From: Enterobacter chengduensis
GTDB lineage: Bacteria; Pseudomonadota; Gammaproteobacteria; Enterobacterales; Enterobacteriaceae
Reading direction: 5' to 3'
DNA length: 64,000 nt
NCBI RefSeq assembly: GCF_001984825.2
Contig: NZ_CP043318.1
Location: 1,364,001-1,428,000, forward strand
This document shows positions 27,457 through 37,753 of the stretch, in pieces. Below the pieces are notes generated by a model. The model was given only the letters and a program-made list of their open reading frames with translations, was not told the origin of the DNA and did no database searches. Made by a program: the position numbers and the translations under genes. Numbering within the stretch: the first letter of the stretch is position 1; each line of letters starts with the position of its first letter.

Positions 27457-27537
27457 ATGAAAGATAAAAGTATGTGGAATGGCTCGGTTTTAGGTATTTG
27501 TTTGATTTGCGTAGCGTATTCAGGAATTGCTTGGTGA
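27457..27537 (+). CDS. Candidate 26-residue hydrophobic peptide
   Basis: Short ORF reading MKDKSMWNGSVLGICLICVA and ending YSGIAW. AAGAGG lies seven bases ahead of the ATG. A charged N-terminus and one hydrophobic helix resemble bacterial small membrane proteins or type I toxins. It is the only ORF-like signal between the higBA promoter and the AAA-TOPRIM gene. Chance cannot be excluded for so short a frame; there is no homology support. Confidence 0.3.
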   Translation: MKDKSMWNGSVLGICLICVAYSGIAW

Positions 27538-27755
27538 AAAGGATTGCTGTGGGTGATAGCTTTGCTTACAGAAGAATATGGGAGTGTGCAAGATGCGTCC
27601 GATTTGTGCCAGGAGCGGACTTCCTTTGCAAGGCTACCCCACCAAAATTTTAGTTACTTCCGATTATTATTAAAAATTTAGGGCATAAGGGATAACCTCT
27701 AATTAAAGCATGGAAACCCTTTTGCTGAAAATGTCATGCATAAGGAGTGATGTAA

Positions 27756-29618
27756 GTGAGTTTCCCTCTAGAATTGACAGCACAAATTGCTGGTCACAAT
27801 GAAAACTTTATTCGTAAGGTCATCTTAAACAGAGGTCTTACAGTTCTACTCGGACCAAATGGTTCTGGAAAAACACATCTTTTGAGGGGGCTAAAGCAAA
27901 GTCTAAGTCAGCATACGAATGGAAAGCGTGTGCGCTTTCTATCTGCCGGGCGAATGGGTATGTTGGAGCAGTTTAGATCAGACTATGACGGGTATCGTGG
28001 AGGCTCACCACAGTACGACAACGCATCTTATGGTAGCAAGAGCGATGCTGTTCGTAGACATCAGATGGAAACTATTAATGGCGATTTCCAAACACTTGCT
28101 GAACGGACTGATATTTTAATTAAAATTCAGGAGAGGCTTCGGAAATTATTCAAGCGCGACATTCTTATTGAATGGGATGGTGGATCCCTAAAAATATTAT
28201 TTTCGCGATTGGACATAGAAGCAAAATCATACTCGTCAGGCAGAGAAGCATCTGGATTGATGCATCTAGTTGGGATTTTAGCTGCACTTTATGATGATGA
28301 TGTAGGGGCGCTTCTTCTAGATGAACCAGAGGTTTCCTTGCATCCTCAGTTACAGGCATTTCTTCTTCATGAAATCCTAAGTGTATCGGGCCATCCGTCT
28401 GAGGGAGGTAACAAAAAGATTGTTATCATCGCTACTCATTCAACAGAAATGCTTCAAATTCAGAAACCGGAAGATTTACTATCTCTTGTTTTCTGTTATG
28501 ACCTGATTAGTGAGCCAGTGCAAATCCCAGCTGACGCTGGAGAGATCAAGAACAAAAAAGTACAAAACTTAATTGCTCGTCTCGGACAAGAGCATAAGTT
28601 ATCATTGTTTTCTAAACAGCCTTTATTAGTTGAAGGTCCCTCTGATGTAATGATTTGCAGTGCGCTAGCAAACAAGCTGGATATACATCTTGAAGCTGCC
28701 GGATCACAGTTACTACCTGTGATTGGTAAAGGACAGATGCCAACCGTGGCAAAATTATTGCGTTTACTCGGCAAAAGCCCTGTTGCGTTGGCGGACGCTG
28801 ATGGAATCGCTGATGGCCTTGATCTTGTAAACTCATACCTTAATGATAATCCCACCGCAGAAAGGCGAGCAAGTGAGCTAGGGTATCGATCCTCGCAACA
28901 AATGGTTAGTGCTATATTCGCAGATTTTTGCAAATTGGTAGATTCCCGATGGAATGAAATTTCTGCAACCGCCGAATTGCACCCGTATTGGGTGAACAAG
29001 AAAGCCGAGGAAGAGGCGCAAGCAAAGCGTCGCTCTGCTTTCTGTACACTTTTCATTATCGATGATAATGAATTAGAAAATTTAGCTAAGGATAATGAGT
29101 GGAGTAGTATAAAGACCCGTTTAAAAGTGCTACTTGACTTGCTGGAACAGTGTGGCCTATTTATTTTACGCAAAGGTTCAATAGAGTCTTACTACCAAAA
29201 TTCAGATCCATTTACTTCAATTGGAAAGCCAAGTGCGGCTGTTGGTGAAATTGACTATATCAATCAGTTACCGCATGACGGTGTTAACACCGCATATGCA
29301 GATTTGATCCGCTGCATCCAGCATGCCTCGAGCACTGAAGTAATATGTGAGGCTGATGCACTGAGAGATCTTTTACTTTCAATTGTTGCCCCTGCACATG
29401 CCAGACTAAAGAGTGGTGAATCCTCAACAAACTTCAATATTTTGGCTCGTTCAATTTTGGGTGAGCGTTCTAAAATATTTGGCTTGGTTATTGAAGGTGA
29501 AAAACTTGTTATTTCAATCGAGAGTAACATTCTTAACGTTAAAGGTTTTCCCGTATCTATTGGTAAAGATGATGATGTGCTGAAATGTATCAATGCAGCC
29601 CTTGCCTCTAATCTTTAG
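27756..29618 (+). CDS. OLD-like AAA ATPase with TOPRIM nuclease domain
   Basis: Predicted ATP-dependent nuclease of 620 residues. N-terminal ABC/SMC-like ATPase: Walker A GPNGSGKT (33-40), signature-like SSGREASGL (160-168), Walker B LLLDEPE (186-192) and H-loop ATHS (226-229). The C-terminal half has TOPRIM motifs: LLVEGPSDV (glutamate 293) and the D347-x-D349-G acidic pair. This is the plan of OLD-family nucleases, several of which are anti-phage proteins (P2 OLD, GajA, PARIS). No UvrD helicase, reverse transcriptase or second component is adjacent, so it is a stand-alone class 1-like member. The start is GTG with TAAGGAG eight bases upstream. Codon use is strongly AT-rich compared with the flanking core genes, indicating horizontal origin. 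Confidence 0.85.
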   Translation: MSFPLELTAQIAGHNENFIRKVILNRGLTVLLGPNGSGKTHLLRGLKQSLSQHTNGKRVRFLSAGRMGMLEQFRSDYDGYRGGSPQYDNASYGSKSDAVRRHQMETINGDFQTLAERTDILIKIQERLRKLFKRDILIEWDGGSLKILFSRLDIEAKSYSSGREASGLMHLVGILAALYDDDVGALLLDEPEVSLHPQLQAFLLHEILSVSGHPSEGGNKKIVIIATHSTEMLQIQKPEDLLSLVFCYDLISEPVQIPADAGEIKNKKVQNLIARLGQEHKLSLFSKQPLLVEGPSDVMICSALANKLDIHLEAAGSQLLPVIGKGQMPTVAKLLRLLGKSPVALADADGIADGLDLVNSYLNDNPTAERRASELGYRSSQQMVSAIFADFCKLVDSRWNEISATAELHPYWVNKKAEEEAQAKRRSAFCTLFIIDDNELENLAKDNEWSSIKTRLKVLLDLLEQCGLFILRKGSIESYYQNSDPFTSIGKPSAAVGEIDYINQLPHDGVNTAYADLIRCIQHASSTEVICEADALRDLLLSIVAPAHARLKSGESSTNFNILARSILGERSKIFGLVIEGEKLVISIESNILNVKGFPVSIGKDDDVLKCINAALASNL

Positions 29619-29782
29619 CTAATTACTTAGCAGACCTGCGTGAAAAGCCCCCTCTAGTAGGTTATTCAATGTAGACGTCTGCTCCTCGCTATTAACGGAC
29701 ATTCAACAAACAACGTTGTACTTTGCGTAAGGCCGAACCCCTGCTTTTTACCCAGCAGAACCCCGGCCTTCCATCACCCGTC
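29619..29782. other. Intergenic stretch with a long imperfect hairpin
   Basis: No gene is seen. AAGGCCG (29729-29735) and CGGCCTT (29764-29770) can pair around inner CTGCT/AGCAG arms, downstream of the gene at 29783-30238 on the minus strand. It may end that transcript, though a T-tract is lacking. Confidence 0.4.
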
Positions 29783-30238
29783 TCAGTGCGCCGCGATATA
29801 CGGCTCCTTCACAAACTCCGCCAGCAGCCAGACCATATCGTGCAGCAACCCGGTGAGTTCTTTCGCCACGCGCGCAGGCAGTGTCCCGCCAATCACCGCC
29901 AGCGTTAACGCCACGGCATAATCCACCTGCAACGTCGTCTCCTGCCAGCAGTCTGGCACGCAGGAAACGATCTTTTCTCCTGCGATGAGCCTTTCAACCA
30001 GATGCGGGGGAAGTTCTGTATCGCAACATTCACGCAGGCGTTTAAGCAGTGCCAGCAAGCGCTCGCAAAGTATAGAAAACGTCACGGGATCGTCAGTTTC
30101 AACCAGCACGCTCACACAGGCGGCGCAGGTGTCAGCCAGTTCGAAGAGATCTGCGGAATCGCAAAGTTGAAGATCGATGAGGTGGTGAACAGCGCTTTCT
30201 TCAGAGAGCGCATAAGAAAACTCAGGGACAGTAGCCAT
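29783..30238 (-). CDS. Hypothetical protein, unrecognised
   Basis: I do not recognise this 151-residue protein. It is predicted mostly helical, acidic and cysteine-rich (eight cysteines, including ADTCAACVSVL and RECCDTEL), with leucine-rich amphipathic stretches and no signal peptide. It could be a small adaptor or chaperone, but nothing in the sequence shows a catalytic site. It lies between the AT-rich AAA-TOPRIM gene and budR, and its higher GC resembles the host, so it may be an old resident of this variable region. Confidence 0.6.
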   Translation of the reverse strand: MATVPEFSYALSEESAVHHLIDLQLCDSADLFELADTCAACVSVLVETDDPVTFSILCERLLALLKRLRECCDTELPPHLVERLIAGEKIVSCVPDCWQETTLQVDYAVALTLAVIGGTLPARVAKELTGLLHDMVWLLAEFVKEPYIAAH

Positions 30239-30411
30239 TTAGCATCCTCTTTAAGTAAAAATGTCACGTTATGCTAACGGGTTCCTACGCCCGGTTACGG
30301 ATGGGCCGCAACGCAGGCACTTTACGGCGGTGAAAAAAGGATGGAAAGGGGATAACCCTGAATTACATAAGGTTGCTTGCAGGTTTGCGAGGCGGCTTCC
30401 AGAAGGGCATT

Positions 30412-30443
30412 GCCGGGTGGTGGCTACGCCTTACCCGGCCTAC
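30412..30443. repeat. REP-like palindrome
   Basis: GCCGGGTGGTGGCTACGCC followed by TTACCCGGCCTAC, between the budR stop codon and the start of the 29783-30238 gene. It is the same element as at 35337-35367. The surrounding 30239-30467 tract holds no other recognisable feature. Confidence 0.75.
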
Positions 30444-30467
30444 AAAAACCACCAACCAAACCGGCCG

Positions 30468-31349
30468 CTACCCCTCGCTCATCATCGCCAGAAACCGCTT
30501 CACCGTCCGCGAGCGTTCAAAGCGCCGCCAGCAGAGCGCGATATCGGTATAAAGCTCCGGCGAGCTCAGCGCGTGGTAGGTGACATTCGGCGGAGAAATG
30601 GCCGCCATGGATTTCGGCACCAGCGCAAACCCGCCGCCGGCGGAAACCATGCTCAGGGAGGATGAAAGCTGTGACGACTGCAGCGCGTGCTGCACGTCGA
30701 TCCCGGCCCGCTCGCAGCAGCCGTGAACCCGGTCGTACAGGCCGGGCGCGACCTCCTGCGGGAACAACACCACCGGCGTATCCCGAAGCTGCTCTAACGC
30801 CAGCGAATCGCACGCCGCCAGCGGATGATCGCGATGCAGCGCCACCACCATCGGCTCCCGGTCGAGGATGGTTAACTCGAACGCCTTGCTGCTCTCGCAC
30901 GGCAGGCGCACGAAGGCGATATCCAGTTCACCCTCCGCCAGCATCGTCGTCAGCGAAGACATATTCGCTTCCACCTGATGAACCTGCACCGCCATGTTCT
31001 GCACCTGAAACTGACGGATCAGCGCGAAAATCTGAGGATGAAAAGCGTCGGAGCTGGTGATGCCAATCGACAGGCTGCCGTTCAGCCCGCGCGCGATGCC
31101 GCGGGCTTTCTCCAGCGCGGCGTCGCTCAGCGCCAGGATCTTACAGGCGTCCTCATAGAAGGCTTCTCCCGCCTCGGTCAGCTCCACGCCACGCGTCAGG
31201 CGCCTGAACAGCGGGGTGCCCACTTCCTCTTCGAGCCGTTTGATCTGCTGACTCAGAGGAGGCTGTGAAATACCCAGCGCTTTGGCCGCTTTGGTGAAGT
31301 GCCGCTCGCGTGCAACGGCGACAAAATACCGCAGATAACGAAGTTCCAT
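30468..31349 (-). CDS. budR: LysR-type regulator of butanediol operon, BudR
   Basis: LysR-family activator (293 residues) divergent from budABC; in Klebsiella BudR (AlsR type) induces the operon in response to acetate, low pH and oxygen limitation. The N-terminal winged helix carries MELRYLRYFVAVARERHFTK and ALGISQPPLSQQIKRLEEEV. The C-terminal periplasmic-binding-protein-like effector domain spans about 90-290. The identification rests mainly on divergence from budA and on similarity to AlsR/BudR proteins. Confidence 0.88.
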   Translation of the reverse strand: MELRYLRYFVAVARERHFTKAAKALGISQPPLSQQIKRLEEEVGTPLFRRLTRGVELTEAGEAFYEDACKILALSDAALEKARGIARGLNGSLSIGITSSDAFHPQIFALIRQFQVQNMAVQVHQVEANMSSLTTMLAEGELDIAFVRLPCESSKAFELTILDREPMVVALHRDHPLAACDSLALEQLRDTPVVLFPQEVAPGLYDRVHGCCERAGIDVQHALQSSQLSSSLSMVSAGGGFALVPKSMAAISPPNVTYHALSSPELYTDIALCWRRFERSRTVKRFLAMMSEG

Positions 31350-31408
31350 ATCTAAAACGTCTCAAACCAGCATGGTTTCTATATTGGAACTCTCTGCTGA
31401 ATCGGGTC

Positions 31409-31439
31409 AACATTTATTTAACCTTTCTAAATAAAGTTG
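31409..31439. promoter_or_regulatory. Palindrome in the budR-budA intergenic region
   Basis: TTTATTTA and TAAATAAA are exact reverse complements around a 7-nt spacer (31413-31435), extended by CAAC/GTTG with one extra base. It ends about 20 bp before the budA start codon. It may be a BudR site or an operator or hairpin in the leader; it is not a classic T-N11-A box by itself. Confidence 0.5.
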
Positions 31440-31457
31440 AAGAGGACAAGCACGATC

Positions 31458-32234
31458 ATGCATTCATCTGCCTGCGACTGTGAGGCCAGCCTGTGCGAGA
31501 CCCTGCGGGGGTTCTCCGCCCAGCATCCTGACAGCGTGATCTATCAAACATCGCTAATGAGCGCCCTGCTAAGCGGCGTGTACGAAGGCGAGACCACCAT
31601 CGCCGATCTGCTGGCGCACGGTGATTTTGGTCTGGGCACCTTCAACGAGCTGGACGGCGAAATGATTGCCTTCAGCAGCCAGGTGTACCAGCTGCGCGCC
31701 GACGGCAGCGCCCGGGCCGCGAAGCCGGACCAGAAAACGCCGTTTGCGGTGATGACCTGGTTTCAGCCGCAGTACCGTAAAACCTTCGATGCGCCGATCA
31801 GCCGTCAGCAGATCCACGACGTTATCGATCAGCAGATCCCGTCCGATAACCTGTTCTGCGCGCTGCGTATCGACGGCAATTTCCGCCACGCCCACACCCG
31901 CACCGTACCGCGCCAGACGCCGCCGTACCGCGCGATGACCGACGTGCTGGACGACCAGCCGGTGTTCCGCTTCAACCAGCGCGAGGGCGTGCTGGTCGGG
32001 TTCCGCACGCCGCAGCACATGCAGGGCATCAACGTGGCCGGCTATCACGAGCATTTCATCACCGACGACCGTCAGGGCGGGGGACACCTGCTCGACTACC
32101 AGCTGGAGAGCGGCGTGCTCACCTTCGGTGAAATTCACAAGCTGATGATTGACCTGCCCGCCGACAGCGCGTTTTTACAGGCCAACCTTCACCCCAGCAA
32201 TCTGGATGCCGCGATCCGTTCCGTCGAAAACTAA
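31458..32234 (+). CDS. budA: Alpha-acetolactate decarboxylase BudA
   Basis: Cytoplasmic zinc enzyme that decarboxylates (S)-2-acetolactate to (R)-acetoin, second step of the butanediol pathway. It has 258 residues from ATG at 31458, matching Klebsiella BudA from its N-terminus ([12 protein letters not shown]). A TTG-started frame from 31437 is less likely. The zinc ligands appear in [24 protein letters not shown] and [20 protein letters not shown] segments, the histidines of which are conserved. First gene of budABC, 13 bp before budB. Confidence 0.96.
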   Translation: MHSSACDCEASLCETLRGFSAQHPDSVIYQTSLMSALLSGVYEGETTIADLLAHGDFGLGTFNELDGEMIAFSSQVYQLRADGSARAAKPDQKTPFAVMTWFQPQYRKTFDAPISRQQIHDVIDQQIPSDNLFCALRIDGNFRHAHTRTVPRQTPPYRAMTDVLDDQPVFRFNQREGVLVGFRTPQHMQGINVAGYHEHFITDDRQGGGHLLDYQLESGVLTFGEIHKLMIDLPADSAFLQANLHPSNLDAAIRSVEN

Positions 32235-32247
32235 CAGGAGAACTACC

Positions 32248-34718
<2,471 letters not shown>

Positions 34719-34752
34719 AAACTCAATACTAATAAGCTCTGACATGAGTTTT

Positions 34753-34781
34753 CCCCTGCACCCGTGCAGGGGCTTTTTTTT
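34753..34781 (+). terminator. Rho-independent terminator of budABC
   Basis: Perfect 9-bp stem CCCCTGCAC/GTGCAGGGG with a 2-nt loop core, followed by C and eight T residues, 35 bp after the budC stop codon. Confidence 0.92.
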
Positions 34782-34856
34782 GTCTCCTCCGCCATTGTGC
34801 ATTACACTGCGCGCTGCAAAACTTTAGTCATTACGATCTGACAGGCGGTAACAGCG

Positions 34857-35330
34857 ATGAACGGTACAATCACAACGTGGTTTAAAGATAAAGGCTTTGG
34901 ATTTATCAAAGATGAAAACGGCGACAACCGCTATTTTCACGTGATTAAGGTCGCGAACCCCGATCTGATTAAGAAAGATGCCGCGGTGACCTTCGAGCCG
35001 ACCACCAACAACAAAGGCCTTTCCGCCTATGCGGTAAAGGTGATCCCCGAAAGCAAGCACCTCTATATTGCAGGCGAGCGCGTGAAGCTCACCTCGATTA
35101 AATCCTTCGTGGTGTTTACCGAAGAAGAACCGGTCGATACCAAAATCGACAAAGAGAACGCGGTGCTGTCGGTGGGGCTGCTGATGAACAGCATCAAGCC
35201 TAAATCTGACAAAAAGCCGGGCGAAATGCGCGCGGTGAAGAAGCTGGCGATCACCACCTTCCAGAACACGACGCTGATCTTCACCGAAGATGAGATCGAC
35301 ATTGATGCCACGGTGAAGCTGCTGAAGTGA
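34857..35330 (+). CDS. Cold-shock-domain protein with C-terminal extension
   Basis: Protein of 157 residues. The first 65 or so form an OB-fold cold-shock domain: NGTITTWFKDKGFGFIKDEN contains RNP1 (KGFGFI) and RYFHVIKV stands for RNP2, though its second aromatic pattern departs from the usual VFVH. CspA-type proteins are about 70 residues, so the remaining 90 (from about AGERVKLTSIK) are an added mixed alpha/beta domain I cannot name. A role in RNA or single-stranded DNA binding is likely. It is monocistronic, with a REP-like element after the stop codon. Confidence 0.8.
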   Translation: MNGTITTWFKDKGFGFIKDENGDNRYFHVIKVANPDLIKKDAAVTFEPTTNNKGLSAYAVKVIPESKHLYIAGERVKLTSIKSFVVFTEEEPVDTKIDKENAVLSVGLLMNSIKPKSDKKPGEMRAVKKLAITTFQNTTLIFTEDEIDIDATVKLLK

Positions 35331-35336
35331 TTTTTT

Positions 35337-35367
35337 GCCGGGTGGCGGCTTCGCCTTACCCGGCCTA
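35337..35367. repeat. REP-like palindrome
   Basis: GCCGGGTGGCGGCTTCGCC followed by TTACCCGGCCTAC, preceded by six T residues. It lies between the convergent stops of the cold-shock-domain gene and the ABC operon. Confidence 0.78.
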
Positions 35368-35399
35368 CGAAATCCGCGCGGCACACGCCGCCGCACGGT

Positions 35400-36104
35400 T
35401 TACCCCATCCTGTGCTCGCCCCGCAACATCGCCTCACGATCGAACACCTTCTGGATCTCCCCGTGCGCCATAAACGCCGCCCGGTCGGACATATGGGCAA
35501 TCACGTCCGCATCGTGGCTCACCAGCAGGTAGGTCATCTCGTGCTCGGTTTTAAGACGCGTCAGCAGGTTCAGAATTTCAGCCTGTACGGACATATCCAG
35601 CGCCGAGGTGGGTTCATCCAGCAGCAGAAGACGCGGGCGCAGCAGCAGCGCCCGGGCAATGGCCACGCGCTGGCGCTGGCCGCCGGAAAGCTGGTGCGGG
35701 TAGCGCCTGCCCGCGTCGGCGGAAAGCCCCACCTGGTGCAGCGCATCCGCCACTTTTTCAGCAACCTGCGTTTCGCCGTGAATCTTTAACGGCTCCGACA
35801 GCGTGCGCGCAACGGTGTGGTTCGGATGCAGCGACGCCCACGGATCCTGAAACACCATCTGCAGGTTGCGGCGCAGCGAGCCGTGAAAACGTTGCCCGGG
35901 CGTTAACGTCTCTCCCAGCAGCGTCATGTTCCCGCGCCACTCGCGCTGCAGCCCCGCCAGCACGCGCAAAAGGGTCGATTTGCCGCAGCCGGATTCACCG
36001 ATCAGGCTGAAGGTTTCGCCTTTCTCAATGGCAAAGCTGGCGGCTGAGACCGCCGTTTTTTCCCCGAAGGTGACCTGAACCCGGTTAACCTCAACGAGCG
36101 CCAT
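35400..36104 (-). CDS. ABC importer ATPase, DppF/NikE-like
   Basis: Second ATP-binding subunit of a peptide/nickel-type (PepT family) importer. Starts at ATG 36104 (MALVEVNRVQVTFGEK), overlapping the end of the preceding gene by 14 bp; the longer frame lacks similarity. The 234 residues carry Walker A GESGCGKST (near 38), signature LSGGQRQRVAIARALLLRPR (near 140) and Walker B LLLLDEPTSALD. It is shorter than DppF/OppF (about 330) because the C-terminal oligopeptide-transporter extension is missing, as in NikE. Confidence 0.9.
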   Translation of the reverse strand: MALVEVNRVQVTFGEKTAVSAASFAIEKGETFSLIGESGCGKSTLLRVLAGLQREWRGNMTLLGETLTPGQRFHGSLRRNLQMVFQDPWASLHPNHTVARTLSEPLKIHGETQVAEKVADALHQVGLSADAGRRYPHQLSGGQRQRVAIARALLLRPRLLLLDEPTSALDMSVQAEILNLLTRLKTEHEMTYLLVSHDADVIAHMSDRAAFMAHGEIQKVFDREAMLRGEHRMG

Positions 36105-36927
36105 CGTTGGCCTCCTTCCACGGCTGCGAACGGTCGAGCGTCGGCAGCATCTGCCCATAGGTACTGGCGTCTGGACGGCAGGTCCACAGGGTGCGCGTAT
36201 ACGGATGCGTTGCCTGCGGGAGCTGACGTGCGGCCATCTCGTCAACTTTCTCACCCTGATACATCACCAGCACGCGGTCGCAGTGTGCCGCCACCAGCGG
36301 CAGATCGTGGCTGATTAACAGCATCGCCATCTGGCGTTCTTCGCACTGCTGCACCAGCAGTTCGAGGATCTGGTTGCGCAGGCGGGCGTCCAGCGCGGAG
36401 GTCGGTTCGTCAGCAATCAGCACCTGCGGGTTGTTGACGAGCGCCATCGCGATCATCACCCGCTGGCCCATGCCCCCGGAAAGTTCGCCGGGATAACGCT
36501 GGAGGACGTGCTCGCTCAGCCCGACGGCGCGAATGACGTCATGAACGCGTGCCAGGCGTTCCGCGCGGGGCAGGCGCTGATGCAGGGTCAGCGCCTCATC
36601 AAGCTGGGAGGCGACGTTTTTCGCCGGATTCAGCGCGTAGCGCGGGTCCTGCAGGACCATCGCAATGCCGTTGCCGCGCAGCGCCTGCCAGCGGCGGGCG
36701 TTCAGGGTCAGCAGGTCGTGGCCGAGCACGTGAAGCCGGTTCGCGCTCACGACGCCGGGTTTACGCACCAGCCCCATCAGGGCGCGGGCGGACATCGACT
36801 TGCCCGAGCCGGATTCCCCGACCAGCGCCAGCCGCTCGTTGCCAAGCGTAAAGCTCAGGTTGTTGACCACGCGCGCGGCGGGGTAGTCGATATTCAGCGC
36901 ATCGACGATAACGCGTTGTTCAGTCAT
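36091..36927 (-). CDS. ABC importer ATPase, DppD/NikD-like
   Basis: First ATP-binding subunit of the importer, 278 residues from ATG at 36927 (MTEQRVIVDALNIDYP), where it overlaps the permease stop region by 8 bp. Walker A GESGSGKSMSARAL (near residue 36), signature LSGGMGQRVMIAMALVNNP (the glycine-methionine form typical of DppD) and Walker B VLIADEPTSALD are intact. Overlap with both neighbours indicates translational coupling in a five-gene operon. Confidence 0.9.
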   Translation of the reverse strand: MTEQRVIVDALNIDYPAARVVNNLSFTLGNERLALVGESGSGKSMSARALMGLVRKPGVVSANRLHVLGHDLLTLNARRWQALRGNGIAMVLQDPRYALNPAKNVASQLDEALTLHQRLPRAERLARVHDVIRAVGLSEHVLQRYPGELSGGMGQRVMIAMALVNNPQVLIADEPTSALDARLRNQILELLVQQCEERQMAMLLISHDLPLVAAHCDRVLVMYQGEKVDEMAARQLPQATHPYTRTLWTCRPDASTYGQMLPTLDRSQPWKEANDGAR

Positions 36928-37753
36928 GATGTGGCTCCAGTACGTCGCGCAGGCCATCGCCCAGCAGGTTAAAGGCCAGGCTGGCAAACAGAATGGCTCC
37001 GCCCGGAACGGCGGCAATCCACCACTGGTCGAAAATGACCTGCATGCCGTCGGCGATCATCGCCCCCCATTCGGCCATTGGCGGACGCGCGCCAAGGCCG
37101 AGGAAGCCGAGACCGGCGGCGGCCAGAATAATGCCCGCCAGATCCAGCGCCAGCCGCACAATCGCGGAGGGCAGGCACAGGGGCAGAATATGGCCGACCA
37201 GCAGGCGCAGGCCGCGAATGCCCATCATCTCGGCAGCCGCCAGATAATCGCTGTGGCGCAGACGCTGGATTTCGCTCCGCGCCTGCCGCGCGTAGGCGGG
37301 CCAGGTGGTTAAGGCCAGCGCCAGCGCGCCGTTGACCAGCCCCGGGCCGAGCATCGCCACAAACGCGAAGGCGAGGATCAGGCGCGGCATCGACATCACC
37401 ACGTCGGTAAAGCGCATCAGGATGCGCTCCATCCAGCCGCCGTAGTAGCCGGACAAAATCCCCACCAGCAGCCCGGCGGGCAGGGTAATTACGGTGACTA
37501 AGGCCACCAGCCCGAGCGCCGGGCGGGTGCCGTAAATCAGGCGCGAGAGCAGATCCCGCCCGTAGCTGTCGGTGCCCAGCCAGTGCTGGATATTGGGTGC
37601 CTGTAAGCGCGCGGCGGCGTCCTGCCAGTTCGGGTCAAGCGGCGCGAGCCACGGTGCGAACAGGGCGATAACCACCAGTAGCGCGATGGCCACCAGCCCG
37701 CACAGCGCGGCGGGGGAGCGGCGCAGGCGGCGTAAGAAAAGATAAAACGGCAT
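36920..37753 (-). CDS. ABC importer permease, DppC/NikC-like
   Basis: Inner-membrane permease of 277 residues with about six helices. The N-terminal DppC-type segment includes LDPNWQDAAARLQAPNIQHW followed by LGTDSYGRDLLSRLIYGTR, and the coupling EAA loop is YLAAAEMMGIRGLRLLVGHI. It abuts the partner permease gene at 37753 by one base. Confidence 0.92.
   Translation of the reverse strand: MPFYLFLRRLRRSPAALCGLVAIALLVVIALFAPWLAPLDPNWQDAAARLQAPNIQHWLGTDSYGRDLLSRLIYGTRPALGLVALVTVITLPAGLLVGILSGYYGGWMERILMRFTDVVMSMPRLILAFAFVAMLGPGLVNGALALALTTWPAYARQARSEIQRLRHSDYLAAAEMMGIRGLRLLVGHILPLCLPSAIVRLALDLAGIILAAAGLGFLGLGARPPMAEWGAMIADGMQVIFDQWWIAAVPGGAILFASLAFNLLGDGLRDVLEPHHD

Noticed and set aside
30261..30467. 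Possible CRISPR or tRNA signal around the palindrome upstream of the 29783 gene
   Set aside because: There is one REP-like palindrome only, no regular repeat-spacer pattern and no cloverleaf.
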